Assembly: GCF_001428385.1 (NCBI RefSeq)
Contig: NZ_LMSK01000003.1
Coordinates: 124,001-188,000 of the forward strand
Direction of reading: 5' to 3'
Source: Rhodanobacter sp. Soil772
GTDB taxonomy: Bacteria; Pseudomonadota; Gammaproteobacteria; Xanthomonadales; Rhodanobacteraceae
Length of the DNA: 64,000 bases
Both the position numbers and the translations under genes were made by a program. The notes under the pieces are model-generated. The model was not told the DNA's origin, did no database searches, and saw only the letters and a list, made by a program, of their open reading frames with translations. Of the stretch, positions 26,960-34,162 are shown in pieces. The number at the start of each line of letters is the position of its first letter. The first letter of the stretch is position 1.

Positions 26960-28354
26960 CTAAGCGCGGCGGGCTTTCAACCGCTTGAGGATTTCCTCGC
27001 GCGCCTCGCGCAGGATCGAGTCGCGGTCGAGGCTGGCGACGATGTCGGCGACGGCGCGTTTGGCGCCGGCTTCGCCCCAGGACTTGCCGGCGATCAGGTA
27101 GCGTTCGGCGGCGCGGCCGATCAGCACGGTGGCGTACCAGCCCAGCGCGCCTTGCGCCGCGGCGGTGACCACGACCGACAGGCCGGCGCTCATGCCTTTC
27201 AATGCCGAGGCGACCAGTTGCATGCCCCAGATCGCACCCATCAGCGCGGCCAGTTGCGCCGAGATCACCGCCACCAGCCGGCCGGATTCGGCACGGGTCA
27301 GCGGCAGGCCGTAGACCCGCGACAGCTGCACCACCATCGCCGCGTCCAGCCCGGCGGCGGCGAGCAGGTCGGCCACCGGGATCGGGTTCAGCGCCACCGC
27401 CACGCCCTTGGCGAGGCAGTATTGGCGGATCAGTTTCGCGGCCACGGCCTGACGCGTCTGCGCAATGCGTGCGCTGACCTGATCGGTGAGCCGGCCGGCG
27501 TACAAGCCGGCGTTGATCGCCGACAGCGTCTTGCCTTCGCGCGCGGCGATCGCCAGCAGGCGCTCGCGCAGGGCGGCGACGTCGGGAAGACGTGGTTGCT
27601 CGCGCACCTGTTCGTGCCCGCGCGCGTCGACCTCGACCACGCGTTGCGCGGCAGGATGCGCCGCCACCGCAAGCACGTCTTCCGCGCGCACCAGGCCGGC
27701 CACGCGCAGGCGCAGGTGCTGCAGCAGGCTGTCCAGTTCGTCGCGGCCGTAGCGGTCGGCCTTGTTCAGCGCCAGCAGCAGCGGGCGCTGGGTGGCGGCG
27801 AGCGTCTTCAGCGCGTCGAGTTCCTCGCGGGTAAGGTCGCCATCGCAGACGAACACCACCAGGTCGCTGACCTCGGCCACCTCGAACGCCAGGCGCTCGC
27901 GCGCCTCGCCGTCGAGTTCGTTGATGCCAGGCGTGTCGATCAGCACCAGGCCGTCGTGCTGCGCCTCGTCCAGCATCGCGTGTTCGGCATCGGTGGTGGT
28001 GCCGTGCAGGACGCCCACCGTGAACGCCTCGCGGCCGAGCAGGGCATTGCCCAGCGCCGACTTGCCGGCGGAGACGCGGCCGAACACGGCGACGTGCAAT
28101 TCGCCGCGCTCGAGCTTGTGCAGCATGGCCTCGATGCGCGCGAAGTCGCTGGCCAGCTCGCTGCGCAGCGCGGCCGGGATGGTCGGATCGTCCAGCAGCG
28201 CACGCAGACTGTCGGCGACCCGCGTCGAACCGACCGTGTCGCGGGGTGGCGGCGTGGCCACGGGGCGGCCCGGATCAGGCCTGATCCGGTCGGGCCTGAT
28301 CGAGCCGGGCCTGATCAGGCCGCGCAGGCGTTGCCACAACGTGTCGCTCGCCAT
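26960..28354 (-). CDS. Dynamin/Era-like GTPase with DUF697-type membrane tail
   Basis: A 464-residue protein. An N-terminal Arg/Pro-rich stretch (residues 12-40) contains repeated IRP units. The GTPase domain follows (about 85-230) with G1 GRVSAGKSAL, G3 DTPG and G4 NKAD. The C-terminal half has two or three hydrophobic segments (about 315-400) of the DUF697 kind, so it probably associates with the inner membrane. Its role is unknown; related proteins are linked to envelope stress. It starts 10 bases after the yceI stop and so looks like the last gene of the yceI-cytochrome-yceI operon. Confidence 0.82.
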   Translation of the reverse strand: MASDTLWQRLRGLIRPGSIRPDRIRPDPGRPVATPPPRDTVGSTRVADSLRALLDDPTIPAALRSELASDFARIEAMLHKLERGELHVAVFGRVSAGKSALGNALLGREAFTVGVLHGTTTDAEHAMLDEAQHDGLVLIDTPGINELDGEARERLAFEVAEVSDLVVFVCDGDLTREELDALKTLAATQRPLLLALNKADRYGRDELDSLLQHLRLRVAGLVRAEDVLAVAAHPAAQRVVEVDARGHEQVREQPRLPDVAALRERLLAIAAREGKTLSAINAGLYAGRLTDQVSARIAQTRQAVAAKLIRQYCLAKGVAVALNPIPVADLLAAAGLDAAMVVQLSRVYGLPLTRAESGRLVAVISAQLAALMGAIWGMQLVASALKGMSAGLSVVVTAAAQGALGWYATVLIGRAAERYLIAGKSWGEAGAKRAVADIVASLDRDSILREAREEILKRLKARRA

Positions 28355-28364
28355 CGCGGCGGGG

Positions 28365-28913
28365 TTACTTCGGTGCCAGCTGCAGGTGCGCGGTGACCTT
28401 CACGTCGCCGCCGATCACCGAGGTGTCGGCGTAGTCGCCGGTGCCCACGCCGAAGTCCAGCCGCTTCACCATGCCGGCCACGTCCAGCGTGGCGCCGCCG
28501 GCCCGCGGCTTGAACGTCACCTCGAGGCTCACCGGTTTGGTCACGCCGCGCAAGGTGAGCGTGCCGTCGGCGATCACCTTGCCGCCGCTCTGGCGGAAGC
28601 CGGTGGTGACGAAATGGGCTTTCGGGAATTTCGCCGTGTCGAAGAAATCCGCGCCGGGCAGCGCGCCGTCGCGATCGGCGTCGCCGGTCTTCACGCTGGA
28701 CAGGGTCACTTCCACGTCGAACTTCGAGTTGGCGAGGTTCGCCGCGTCGTAGCGGATCGCCGCGGTCCACTGGCCGAACCGGCCGTTGAACGATTCACCC
28801 TGGAAGGTGTTGCTGAAGCCGAGCGTGCTGCCCGCCGGCTGCACGGCGTAATCGGTGGCAGCCGCGGCGCAAGGCAGGGCGAGCGCCAGCAGCAGGATGG
28901 CGAGACGTTTCAT
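28365..28913 (-). CDS. YceI-family periplasmic protein (second of pair)
   Basis: A 182-residue exported protein with a signal peptide (residues 1-19, LAILLLALALPCAAA). The mature YceI barrel begins YAVQPAGSTLGFSNTFQG and has the expected SKFDVEVTLSSVKTGDADRD and GTLTLRGVTKPVSLEV motifs. It binds a hydrophobic isoprenoid or fatty ligand in known family members. Its ATG overlaps the stop of the cytochrome b561 gene (ATGA at 28910-28913). It differs clearly from the other yceI gene of the operon, so it is not a recent duplicate. Confidence 0.92.
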   Translation of the reverse strand: MKRLAILLLALALPCAAAATDYAVQPAGSTLGFSNTFQGESFNGRFGQWTAAIRYDAANLANSKFDVEVTLSSVKTGDADRDGALPGADFFDTAKFPKAHFVTTGFRQSGGKVIADGTLTLRGVTKPVSLEVTFKPRAGGATLDVAGMVKRLDFGVGTGDYADTSVIGGDVKVTAHLQLAPK

Positions 28914-29485
28914 CGGTGGTCTCCTTCGGAAGGGGGGCGCAGACGGCCGAACGGCAGCATCCGGCGCAGCACGTTGTCGTTGTCGAACACATGATGTTTC
29001 AGTGCACCGCCGACATGCGCCACCAACACCAGCAGCAGGAACCAGAACAGGTACTCGTGCACGCCGTGCGCAAAATCGCGCAGCGCGTCGTTCTTCGCCA
29101 CCAGCGCCGGCAGGTTGAACTGCTTGAACCACTGCAGCGGTTTGCCGGTGACCGAATTGAACCACCAGCCGCTGAGCGGCAGCAGCACGATCAGCACGTA
29201 CAGCACGCCATGCGCCGCTTGCGCGGTGAGTCGCTGCCAGCGTGGCATGGGCTCGTCGGGCGGACGGCGGTCGGCCCAGCGCCACGCGATGCGCAGCAGC
29301 ACCAGCGCCAGCACGGTCAGGCCGATCGACTTGTGCAGGGCCAGCCAGTTGATCTTCTGCATCGGTGAATGCGCCAGGTCCATCAGCAAGCCGAACAAGC
29401 CGTTGCCGAGGATGCCCAGCGCGATGACCCAGTGGAAGAATTTGGCGACCGAACCCCACTGGCGGTCGTTGCTGCGCAAACTCAT
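28910..29485 (-). CDS. Cytochrome b561 family protein
   Basis: A 191-residue four-helix inner-membrane di-heme protein that moves electrons between quinol and periplasmic partners. Candidate heme ligands are the His in KFFHWVIALG (helix 1), ALHKSIGLT (helix 2), AAHGVLYVLI (helix 3) and HGVHEYLFW (helix 4). It sits between two yceI genes with ATGA overlaps at both ends. The pairing of cytochrome b561 with YceI is common and suggests joint work on isoprenoid quinone chemistry in the envelope. Confidence 0.92.
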   Translation of the reverse strand: MSLRSNDRQWGSVAKFFHWVIALGILGNGLFGLLMDLAHSPMQKINWLALHKSIGLTVLALVLLRIAWRWADRRPPDEPMPRWQRLTAQAAHGVLYVLIVLLPLSGWWFNSVTGKPLQWFKQFNLPALVAKNDALRDFAHGVHEYLFWFLLLVLVAHVGGALKHHVFDNDNVLRRMLPFGRLRPPSEGDHR

Positions 29486-30102
29486 GGTTGCTCCTTCATG
29501 GGTGGAACGGCGTGCTCGTCGCTGGTCGCCTCCAGTTCCAGCCACACGCTGACCTGCGCGCCGATCGAGTTGGGGTTGGCGGTGATGCCGAAGCTGTTGC
29601 GGTCCAGGCTGGCGGTGGCCGAGAAGCCGGCCACCTTGTGCGATTCGTAGATGGTCTTGGCGGCGCGGTTGAAAGTGAACGCCAGATCCAGCGGACGGGT
29701 GACGCCGCGCAGGGTCAACTGGCCGTGCAACACGCCGTGCTGGTCGTCCGTGCGCTCGACACCGGTGCTGCGGAAATGCGCGTAGCGGTGGTTCGCGCAG
29801 TCGAGCAGGGCCGGCTTGCACACCGCCTTGTTCCAGTCGGCGTCGCCCATGTCCAGGCTGGCCAGGTCGATGTCCAGTTCGGTGGCTGCCGTGCTCCAGT
29901 CGCCCGGGTCGAAACGCAGCCAGCCGCGCGCGATGTGCAGCCGCCCGAACGGTCGCGAATAGCCGTTGTGGCTGATGCTGAAGACGACCTGGCTGTGCAC
30001 CGTGTCGTAGCGCCAGCCGTCCCCGGCGGCATGCGCCGCCGCCAGCGGTAGCAGGGTCGCCGCGAGACACCACAGCCAGCGGATTGAGTGCAAACGGAAC
30101 AT
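29482..30102 (-). CDS. YceI-family periplasmic protein (first of pair)
   Basis: A 206-residue exported protein. The signal peptide ends near residue 27 (WCLAATLLPLAAAHAA), and the mature part is a YceI barrel (WRYDTVHSQVVFSISHNGYS, then GQLTLRGVTRPLDLAFTFNR). Two cysteines in VCKPALLDCANH may pair. The ATG at 30102 starts a four-gene operon: yceI, cytochrome b561, yceI, GTPase. Longer in-frame readings upstream add residues that precede the signal peptide and are rejected. Confidence 0.9.
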   Translation of the reverse strand: MFRLHSIRWLWCLAATLLPLAAAHAAGDGWRYDTVHSQVVFSISHNGYSRPFGRLHIARGWLRFDPGDWSTAATELDIDLASLDMGDADWNKAVCKPALLDCANHRYAHFRSTGVERTDDQHGVLHGQLTLRGVTRPLDLAFTFNRAAKTIYESHKVAGFSATASLDRNSFGITANPNSIGAQVSVWLELEATSDEHAVPPMKEQP

Positions 30103-30408
30103 GCGGTGAAGTCTGGCCGATTGACGCCGAGGCTGCCAGCGCCGGTGGCTGAACAATGGGTTTCCGGGGGCGAGCCAATCGGCGAGGCTCGCCGAAAAAA
30201 CCCGTTCGCCCCCGGATCAAGTCCGGGGCAGGCTCTGAGCTTGTCGAAGGGCGTTGCGTGACGCTGGGCCATCAGATCCTTCCGTTCGTCCTTCGACAGG
30301 CTCAGGACGAACGGAAGGGGGCAGGCTCGGGACAAATGGAAGGAGCGACAGGCGAGGGCGAACGGAAGGCTTCGGCAGGCAGAGTTTGCTGTCGAAGCCG
30401 CCACGTCT
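30103..30408. repeat. Intergenic region filled with palindromic repeats
   Basis: No gene is seen here. It holds at least two strong palindromes: CCCCGGA/TCCGGGG (30210-30228) and a perfect 13-base-arm repeat, TTCCGTTCGTCCT / AGGACGAACGGAA with an 11-base loop (30280-30316). A further fragment of the same family (GAGCTTGTCGAAGG) lies at about 30237-30250. These look like REP-type dispersed elements between the ends of two transcription units. Confidence 0.65.
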
Positions 30409-31410
30409 TCAGAACGTGCGCTGCACCGAGTAGTCGGCCAGGGTGGCCAGCGCGTCGCGGTGGGCTGAGGGGGGCAGGGTGGCGAGGGCGGCGCGGGCGG
30501 CACGGGCGTGCAGCAGGGCACGCTCGCGGGTGCGTTCCAGCGCGCCGGAGTCGCGGATCGAGGCGATGATGCGATCCAGCGAGTCGAGGCCGCCGTGCTC
30601 GATCGCGTGGCGCAGCGACTGCGCCTGCTCCGGGTTGGCCTTTTCCAGCGCGTAGATCAGCGGCAGGGTCGGCTTGCCCTCGGCGAGGTCGTCGCCGATG
30701 TTCTTGCCCAGCGTGCCGGCGTCGCTGGTGTAGTCGAGCAGGTCGTCGGCGATCTGGAACGCGTAGCCCAGTTCCATGCCGTAGCGGCGCAGCGCATCCA
30801 CCTGCTCTTCGGGCAGGCCGCCGAGGATGCCGCCCAGTTCGGTGGCGGCGGCGAACAGCACGGCGGTCTTGCGTTCGATCACGGCGAGATAAGCAGCCTC
30901 GCTCACGTCGGCGTTGCCGATGTTGAGCAACTGCAGCACCTCGCCTTCGGCGATGGTGTTGGTGGTGTCGGCGAGGATGCGCATGATGCGCATGTCGTCC
31001 AGTTCCACCATCAGCTGGAATGAGCGCGAATACAGGAAGTCGCCGACCAGCACGCTGGCGGCATTGCCCCACAGCGCGTTGGCGGTCTTGCGGCCGCGGC
31101 GCAGGTCGGATTCGTCGACCACGTCGTCGTGCAGCAGGGTCGAGGTGTGGATGAACTCGATGATCGCGGCGAGCTTGGTGTGGTGTTCGCCGTGGTAGCC
31201 GGCGGCACCGGCGGCCAGCACGTGCAACATCGGGCGCAGCCGCTTGCCGCCGCCGGCGATGATGTGGTCGGCGATCTGGTTGATCAGCACCACGTCGGAA
31301 GACAGCCGCTGGCGGATCAGCGCGTCGACACGCTGCATGTCGGCGGCGGCGAGGTCGCGCACCTGGGCGAAGTCGGCGGGGCGGGTGGCGTCGGCGGGCA
31401 TCGAATTCAT
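30409..31410 (-). CDS. ispB: Octaprenyl diphosphate synthase
   Basis: A 333-residue trans-polyprenyl synthase that extends farnesyl diphosphate with isopentenyl units to make the side chain of ubiquinone. The first aspartate-rich motif LLHDDVVDESD is near residue 93 and the second, IADDLLDYTSD, near 220. GGGKRLRPML near 56 binds the diphosphate. Chain length (octaprenyl) is inferred from family similarity. The start at 31410 is the first plausible ATG, with MPADATRP nine bases on as an alternative; neither has a strong ribosome site. It is divergent from the MFS gene. Confidence 0.93.
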   Translation of the reverse strand: MNSMPADATRPADFAQVRDLAAADMQRVDALIRQRLSSDVVLINQIADHIIAGGGKRLRPMLHVLAAGAAGYHGEHHTKLAAIIEFIHTSTLLHDDVVDESDLRRGRKTANALWGNAASVLVGDFLYSRSFQLMVELDDMRIMRILADTTNTIAEGEVLQLLNIGNADVSEAAYLAVIERKTAVLFAAATELGGILGGLPEEQVDALRRYGMELGYAFQIADDLLDYTSDAGTLGKNIGDDLAEGKPTLPLIYALEKANPEQAQSLRHAIEHGGLDSLDRIIASIRDSGALERTRERALLHARAARAALATLPPSAHRDALATLADYSVQRTF

Positions 31411-31503
31411 GGAGGCATCACAGCGGCGTAGGACGTGATTATAGAGGGTGCAGGAAGTTGCGCCGCGACATGTCGCCACAAACCGCTGCGCGGGGCGCGA
31501 CCC

Positions 31504-31509
31504 TATAAT
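31504..31509 (+). promoter_or_regulatory. -10 hexamer TATAAT upstream of the MFS gene
   Basis: A consensus TATAAT lies 34 bases upstream of the GTG start at 31543, predicting transcription from about 31516 and a leader of about 27 bases. A matching -35 is not clear. It supports the GTG start over earlier in-frame starts. Confidence 0.6.
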
Positions 31510-31542
31510 GCCGGCAATGCCCCTATCGACACCTCTCCCCCG

Positions 31543-32745
31543 GTGAGCAAACTCACGAGCCTGGAACTGCGCAGCGCGCTGACGCTGGCCTGCGTGATCA
31601 GCCTGCGCCTGTTCGGCCTGTTCCTGATCATGCCGGTGTTCTCGCTGTACGCGAAGACGATGCCCGGCTCCACCGGCTTCATGATCGGGCTGGCGCTGGG
31701 CGTCTACGGCATCGGCCAGGTACTGCTGCAGATCCCGCTGGGGCTGCTGTCCGACCGCGTCGGGCGCAAGCCGGCGATCACCCTGGGATTGATCCTGTTT
31801 GCCATCGGCGGGCTGATCGCGGCGATGTCGCATACGCTGACCGGCATCGTGATCGGCCGCGCGGTGCAGGGCATGGGCGCGGTGGCCGGCGCGGGCATCG
31901 CGCTGGCGGCGGATCTCACCGCCGAGGAAAACCGCGGCAAGGTGATGGGCATCATCGGCGTGTCGATCGGCCTGGCGTTCCTGCTGGCGCTGATCCTGGG
32001 ACCGCCGCTGGAGGCGATCGCCGGGCTGCCCGGCCTGTTTGCCGCCACCTCGATCCTGGCGCTGGTTTCATTGCTGCTGCTGTGGCTGATCGTGCCTACG
32101 CCGGAGCGCCCGCGCGCACCGGCCGCGGCGGGTTTCGGCCCGGTACTGGCGATGCTGCGCGACAGCCGCATGCTGGTGCTGAACGGCTCGGTGTTCTTCC
32201 TGCATGCGCTGCTCACCGCCAGCTTCGTCGGCCTGCCGTTGCTGCTGGCGGACACGTTGCACCTGCCGGTGAACCGGCATTGGGAGCTGTACCTGCCGGT
32301 GATGACGGTGGCCGCGTTCGTGATGGGCGCGACCATGCACCACATGCGCGAGATCGCGCAGAGCCTGCGCATCGTTATGGTGTGCGTGGTGGCGATCGGG
32401 CTGGCCCTGCTCGGTTTCGCGCTGTCCGGCAGCCACCTGGCCGCGTTCGGCGTGGCCGCGGCGGTGTTCTTCTCCGCGTTCAACCTGCTGGAGGCAGCAC
32501 TGCCCAGCCTGGTCTCGCGGCTGGCGCCGGCGCACCTGCGCGGTGCCGCGATGGGCGCGTATTCGACCAGCCAGTTCCTCGGCGCCTTCGTGGGTGGCAC
32601 GCTGGGCGGCATCGCGCTGGGCCGGCTCGGCCCCGACGGCGTGTTCGTCTGCGCCGCGGCGCTGACCCTGCTGTGGCTGCCGCTGGTGATCGCCGGCTCG
32701 CGGCGGATCGGTCGCGCGGCCGTCGCACAGGCACTGCCCGTTTAG
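31543..32745 (+). CDS. MFS transporter (YajR-like drug/metabolite exporter)
   Basis: A 400-residue major facilitator protein with 12 predicted segments. MFS motif A is GLLSDRVGRKPA near residue 65. Motif B/C-like RAVQGMGAVAGAGIALAAD lies near 105, and GPPLEAIAG ends the fifth segment. It is closest in layout to YajR/AraJ-type exporters but lacks the C-terminal YAM domain of E. coli YajR. The GTG at 31543 is chosen because a TATAAT promoter sits just upstream. The substrate is unknown. Confidence 0.85.
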   Translation: MSKLTSLELRSALTLACVISLRLFGLFLIMPVFSLYAKTMPGSTGFMIGLALGVYGIGQVLLQIPLGLLSDRVGRKPAITLGLILFAIGGLIAAMSHTLTGIVIGRAVQGMGAVAGAGIALAADLTAEENRGKVMGIIGVSIGLAFLLALILGPPLEAIAGLPGLFAATSILALVSLLLLWLIVPTPERPRAPAAAGFGPVLAMLRDSRMLVLNGSVFFLHALLTASFVGLPLLLADTLHLPVNRHWELYLPVMTVAAFVMGATMHHMREIAQSLRIVMVCVVAIGLALLGFALSGSHLAAFGVAAAVFFSAFNLLEAALPSLVSRLAPAHLRGAAMGAYSTSQFLGAFVGGTLGGIALGRLGPDGVFVCAAALTLLWLPLVIAGSRRIGRAAVAQALPV

Positions 32746-32831
32746 GAACCCGAGGGGTTTGCAATAGCCGCCCGGCGGCCCAATCATGGGTGCGCGCGGC
32801 GTGGCCGCATCGTGCACCGGGTACCGCTCCG

Positions 32832-33815
32832 ATGGCTCATGAAATCATCGCGCTGATCGCGCAGTACGGCGTGCTGCTGGTGTTCCTCAACGTGCTGGTG
32901 ACCCAGCTCGGTGCGCCGGTGCCGGCGGTGCCGACGCTGGTGGTGGCCGGTGCGTTGGCGGCGGGCGGGCAGGTGCCGGTGGTCGGCGTGCTGCTGGTCA
33001 CCGTGATCGCCTGCTTGCTCAGCGACGCACTGTGGTACGCGGCCGGCCGGCGCTACGGCGCGGGCGTGATGCGCCTGCTGTGCCGCATCTCGCTGTCACC
33101 GGATTCGTGCGTGCAGCGCTCCGAACTGCAGTTCCAGCGCTGGCGCGGACAGGTCCTGCTGATCGCCAAGTTCGTGCCCGGGCTGGCCACGGTGGCGCCG
33201 CCGCTGGTGGGCGCGATGGGCCTGGCACCGTCCGCGTTCGTGCTGTTCGACGGACTGGGCTCGCTGCTATGGGCGGTCGTGGCGATCGGGCTGGGCTATG
33301 CCTTCGCCGCGCAAATCGACGACCTGCTGGCCGCCATCGCGAATGCCGGCACGCTCGCGCTGGAGGTGCTGCTGGGCCTGCTGGCGCTGTATGTCGTCGC
33401 GCGCTGGTGGCAGCGCCGGCACCTGCTGCGCACGCTGCGGATGGCGCGCATCACGGTCGAGGAGCTGGAGCGCGCGTTGAAGTCGGAGCCGGCACCGGTG
33501 GTGCTCGACGTGCGGGCGGAAGGATCGCGGCTGCTCGATGCGCGGGTGCTTCCCGGCGCACTGCTGCTCGACAACCGCGGCATCGACCGCAGCGTGCACG
33601 ACATTTCGTTCGATCGCGAGCTGGTGGTCTACTGCAACTGCCCGAACGAGGTGTCCGCGGCCAGGGTCGCCAAGGTCCTGATCGCCCAGGGATACCGCCG
33701 GGTGCGCCCATTGCTGGGCGGGCTGGAGGCGTGGGACGCGGCCGGCTATCCGGTCGACCGGCTGCCTTCGCCGGTGGGCGTTGCGGATGACGGGGTCGCA
33801 CGCGCTACCGGCTGA
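32832..33815 (+). CDS. DedA-family membrane protein fused to a rhodanese domain
   Basis: A 327-residue fusion. Residues 1-200 are a DedA/SNARE-associated domain with several membrane segments; DedA proteins help recycle lipid carriers across the membrane. The marker region LIAKFVPGLATVAPPLVGAMG near 117 is the conserved DedA re-entrant motif. Residues 215-315 form a rhodanese domain with the active-site Cys in VVYCNCPNEVSAARVA near 270, which would face the cytoplasm. The pairing suggests sulfur- or redox-linked control of the membrane part, but no substrate is known. Confidence 0.88.
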   Translation: MAHEIIALIAQYGVLLVFLNVLVTQLGAPVPAVPTLVVAGALAAGGQVPVVGVLLVTVIACLLSDALWYAAGRRYGAGVMRLLCRISLSPDSCVQRSELQFQRWRGQVLLIAKFVPGLATVAPPLVGAMGLAPSAFVLFDGLGSLLWAVVAIGLGYAFAAQIDDLLAAIANAGTLALEVLLGLLALYVVARWWQRRHLLRTLRMARITVEELERALKSEPAPVVLDVRAEGSRLLDARVLPGALLLDNRGIDRSVHDISFDRELVVYCNCPNEVSAARVAKVLIAQGYRRVRPLLGGLEAWDAAGYPVDRLPSPVGVADDGVARATG

Positions 33816-33900
33816 TCGCTACGCGCCGAAAATTTACGCGTTGCATACGCGGATCGGCCGAATCGCTACCCCTTTCTTATGCGGCGCTTCCTACAGTGCC

Positions 33901-33919
33901 CGCCTCATCCCGTGAGGCG
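33901..33919 (+). promoter_or_regulatory. Leader hairpin overlapping the first kdp ribosome site
   Basis: CGCCTCA/TGAGGCG, seven perfect pairs with a five-base loop, lies just before the ATG at 33926. Its right arm contains the only Shine-Dalgarno-like GAGG for the small first gene of the kdp operon, so folding could limit translation. Confidence 0.4.
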
Positions 33920-33925
33920 ACCCCG

Positions 33926-34018
33926 ATGGATTTCGTCTACCTGTTGTTCCTGCTCGTGCTGTGCGCGGCCGCGCTCGGCTTCCTGCTGCTCTGCGACCGG
34001 CTCAGCCCGCGCAAGTGA
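33926..34018 (+). CDS. 30-residue membrane microprotein at the head of the kdp operon
   Basis: A 30-codon reading frame too short for standard gene callers. It begins MDFVYLLFLLVLCAAA, forms a single hydrophobic helix (residues 3-22) and ends with a charged CDRLSPRK tail. It lies 51 bases upstream of kdpF in the same direction. Size and topology resemble KdpF, but the sequence differs. I think short ORFs with a similar helix plus Cys-acidic-Arg-Leu tail occur at this position in other kdp operons; that is from memory and unverified. It may be an additional small subunit or regulator of the KdpFABC pump. Confidence 0.65.
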   Translation: MDFVYLLFLLVLCAAALGFLLLCDRLSPRK

Positions 34019-34069
34019 GCCGCGCCTGCCGCTCTCCTCATCCGCCTTCCCAAGCGTGAGTTCCCTGCC

Positions 34070-34162
34070 ATGAATGTCCTTTATGTCCTCGCCACGCTGA
34101 TCGCGGTGGCGTTGACCGGCTACCTGTGCGTGGCCCTGCTCAAACCGGAGTGGTTCGAATGA
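34070..34162 (+). CDS. kdpF: KdpF, small stabilising subunit of the potassium ATPase
   Basis: A 30-residue protein with one membrane helix (VLYVLATLIAVALTGYLCVALL), ending KPEWFE. The GYL...ALL(K/R)PE(W/R)F pattern is typical of KdpF, which packs against KdpA and stabilises the complex. The ATG at 34070 is followed by a stop that overlaps the kdpA start (ATGA at 34159-34162). Too short for routine gene prediction. Confidence 0.9.
   Translation: MNVLYVLATLIAVALTGYLCVALLKPEWFE

Noticed and set aside
30156-30569. 137-codon plus-strand frame over the repeat region and the end of ispB
   Set aside because: It reads through palindromic repeats and then antisense to ispB, with low-complexity Arg/Gly content and no domain.
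31435-31542. Longer N-terminus of the MFS transporter from 31435
   Set aside because: The TATAAT at 31504-31509 would then be inside the gene, and the extra 36 residues are unlike MFS N-termini.
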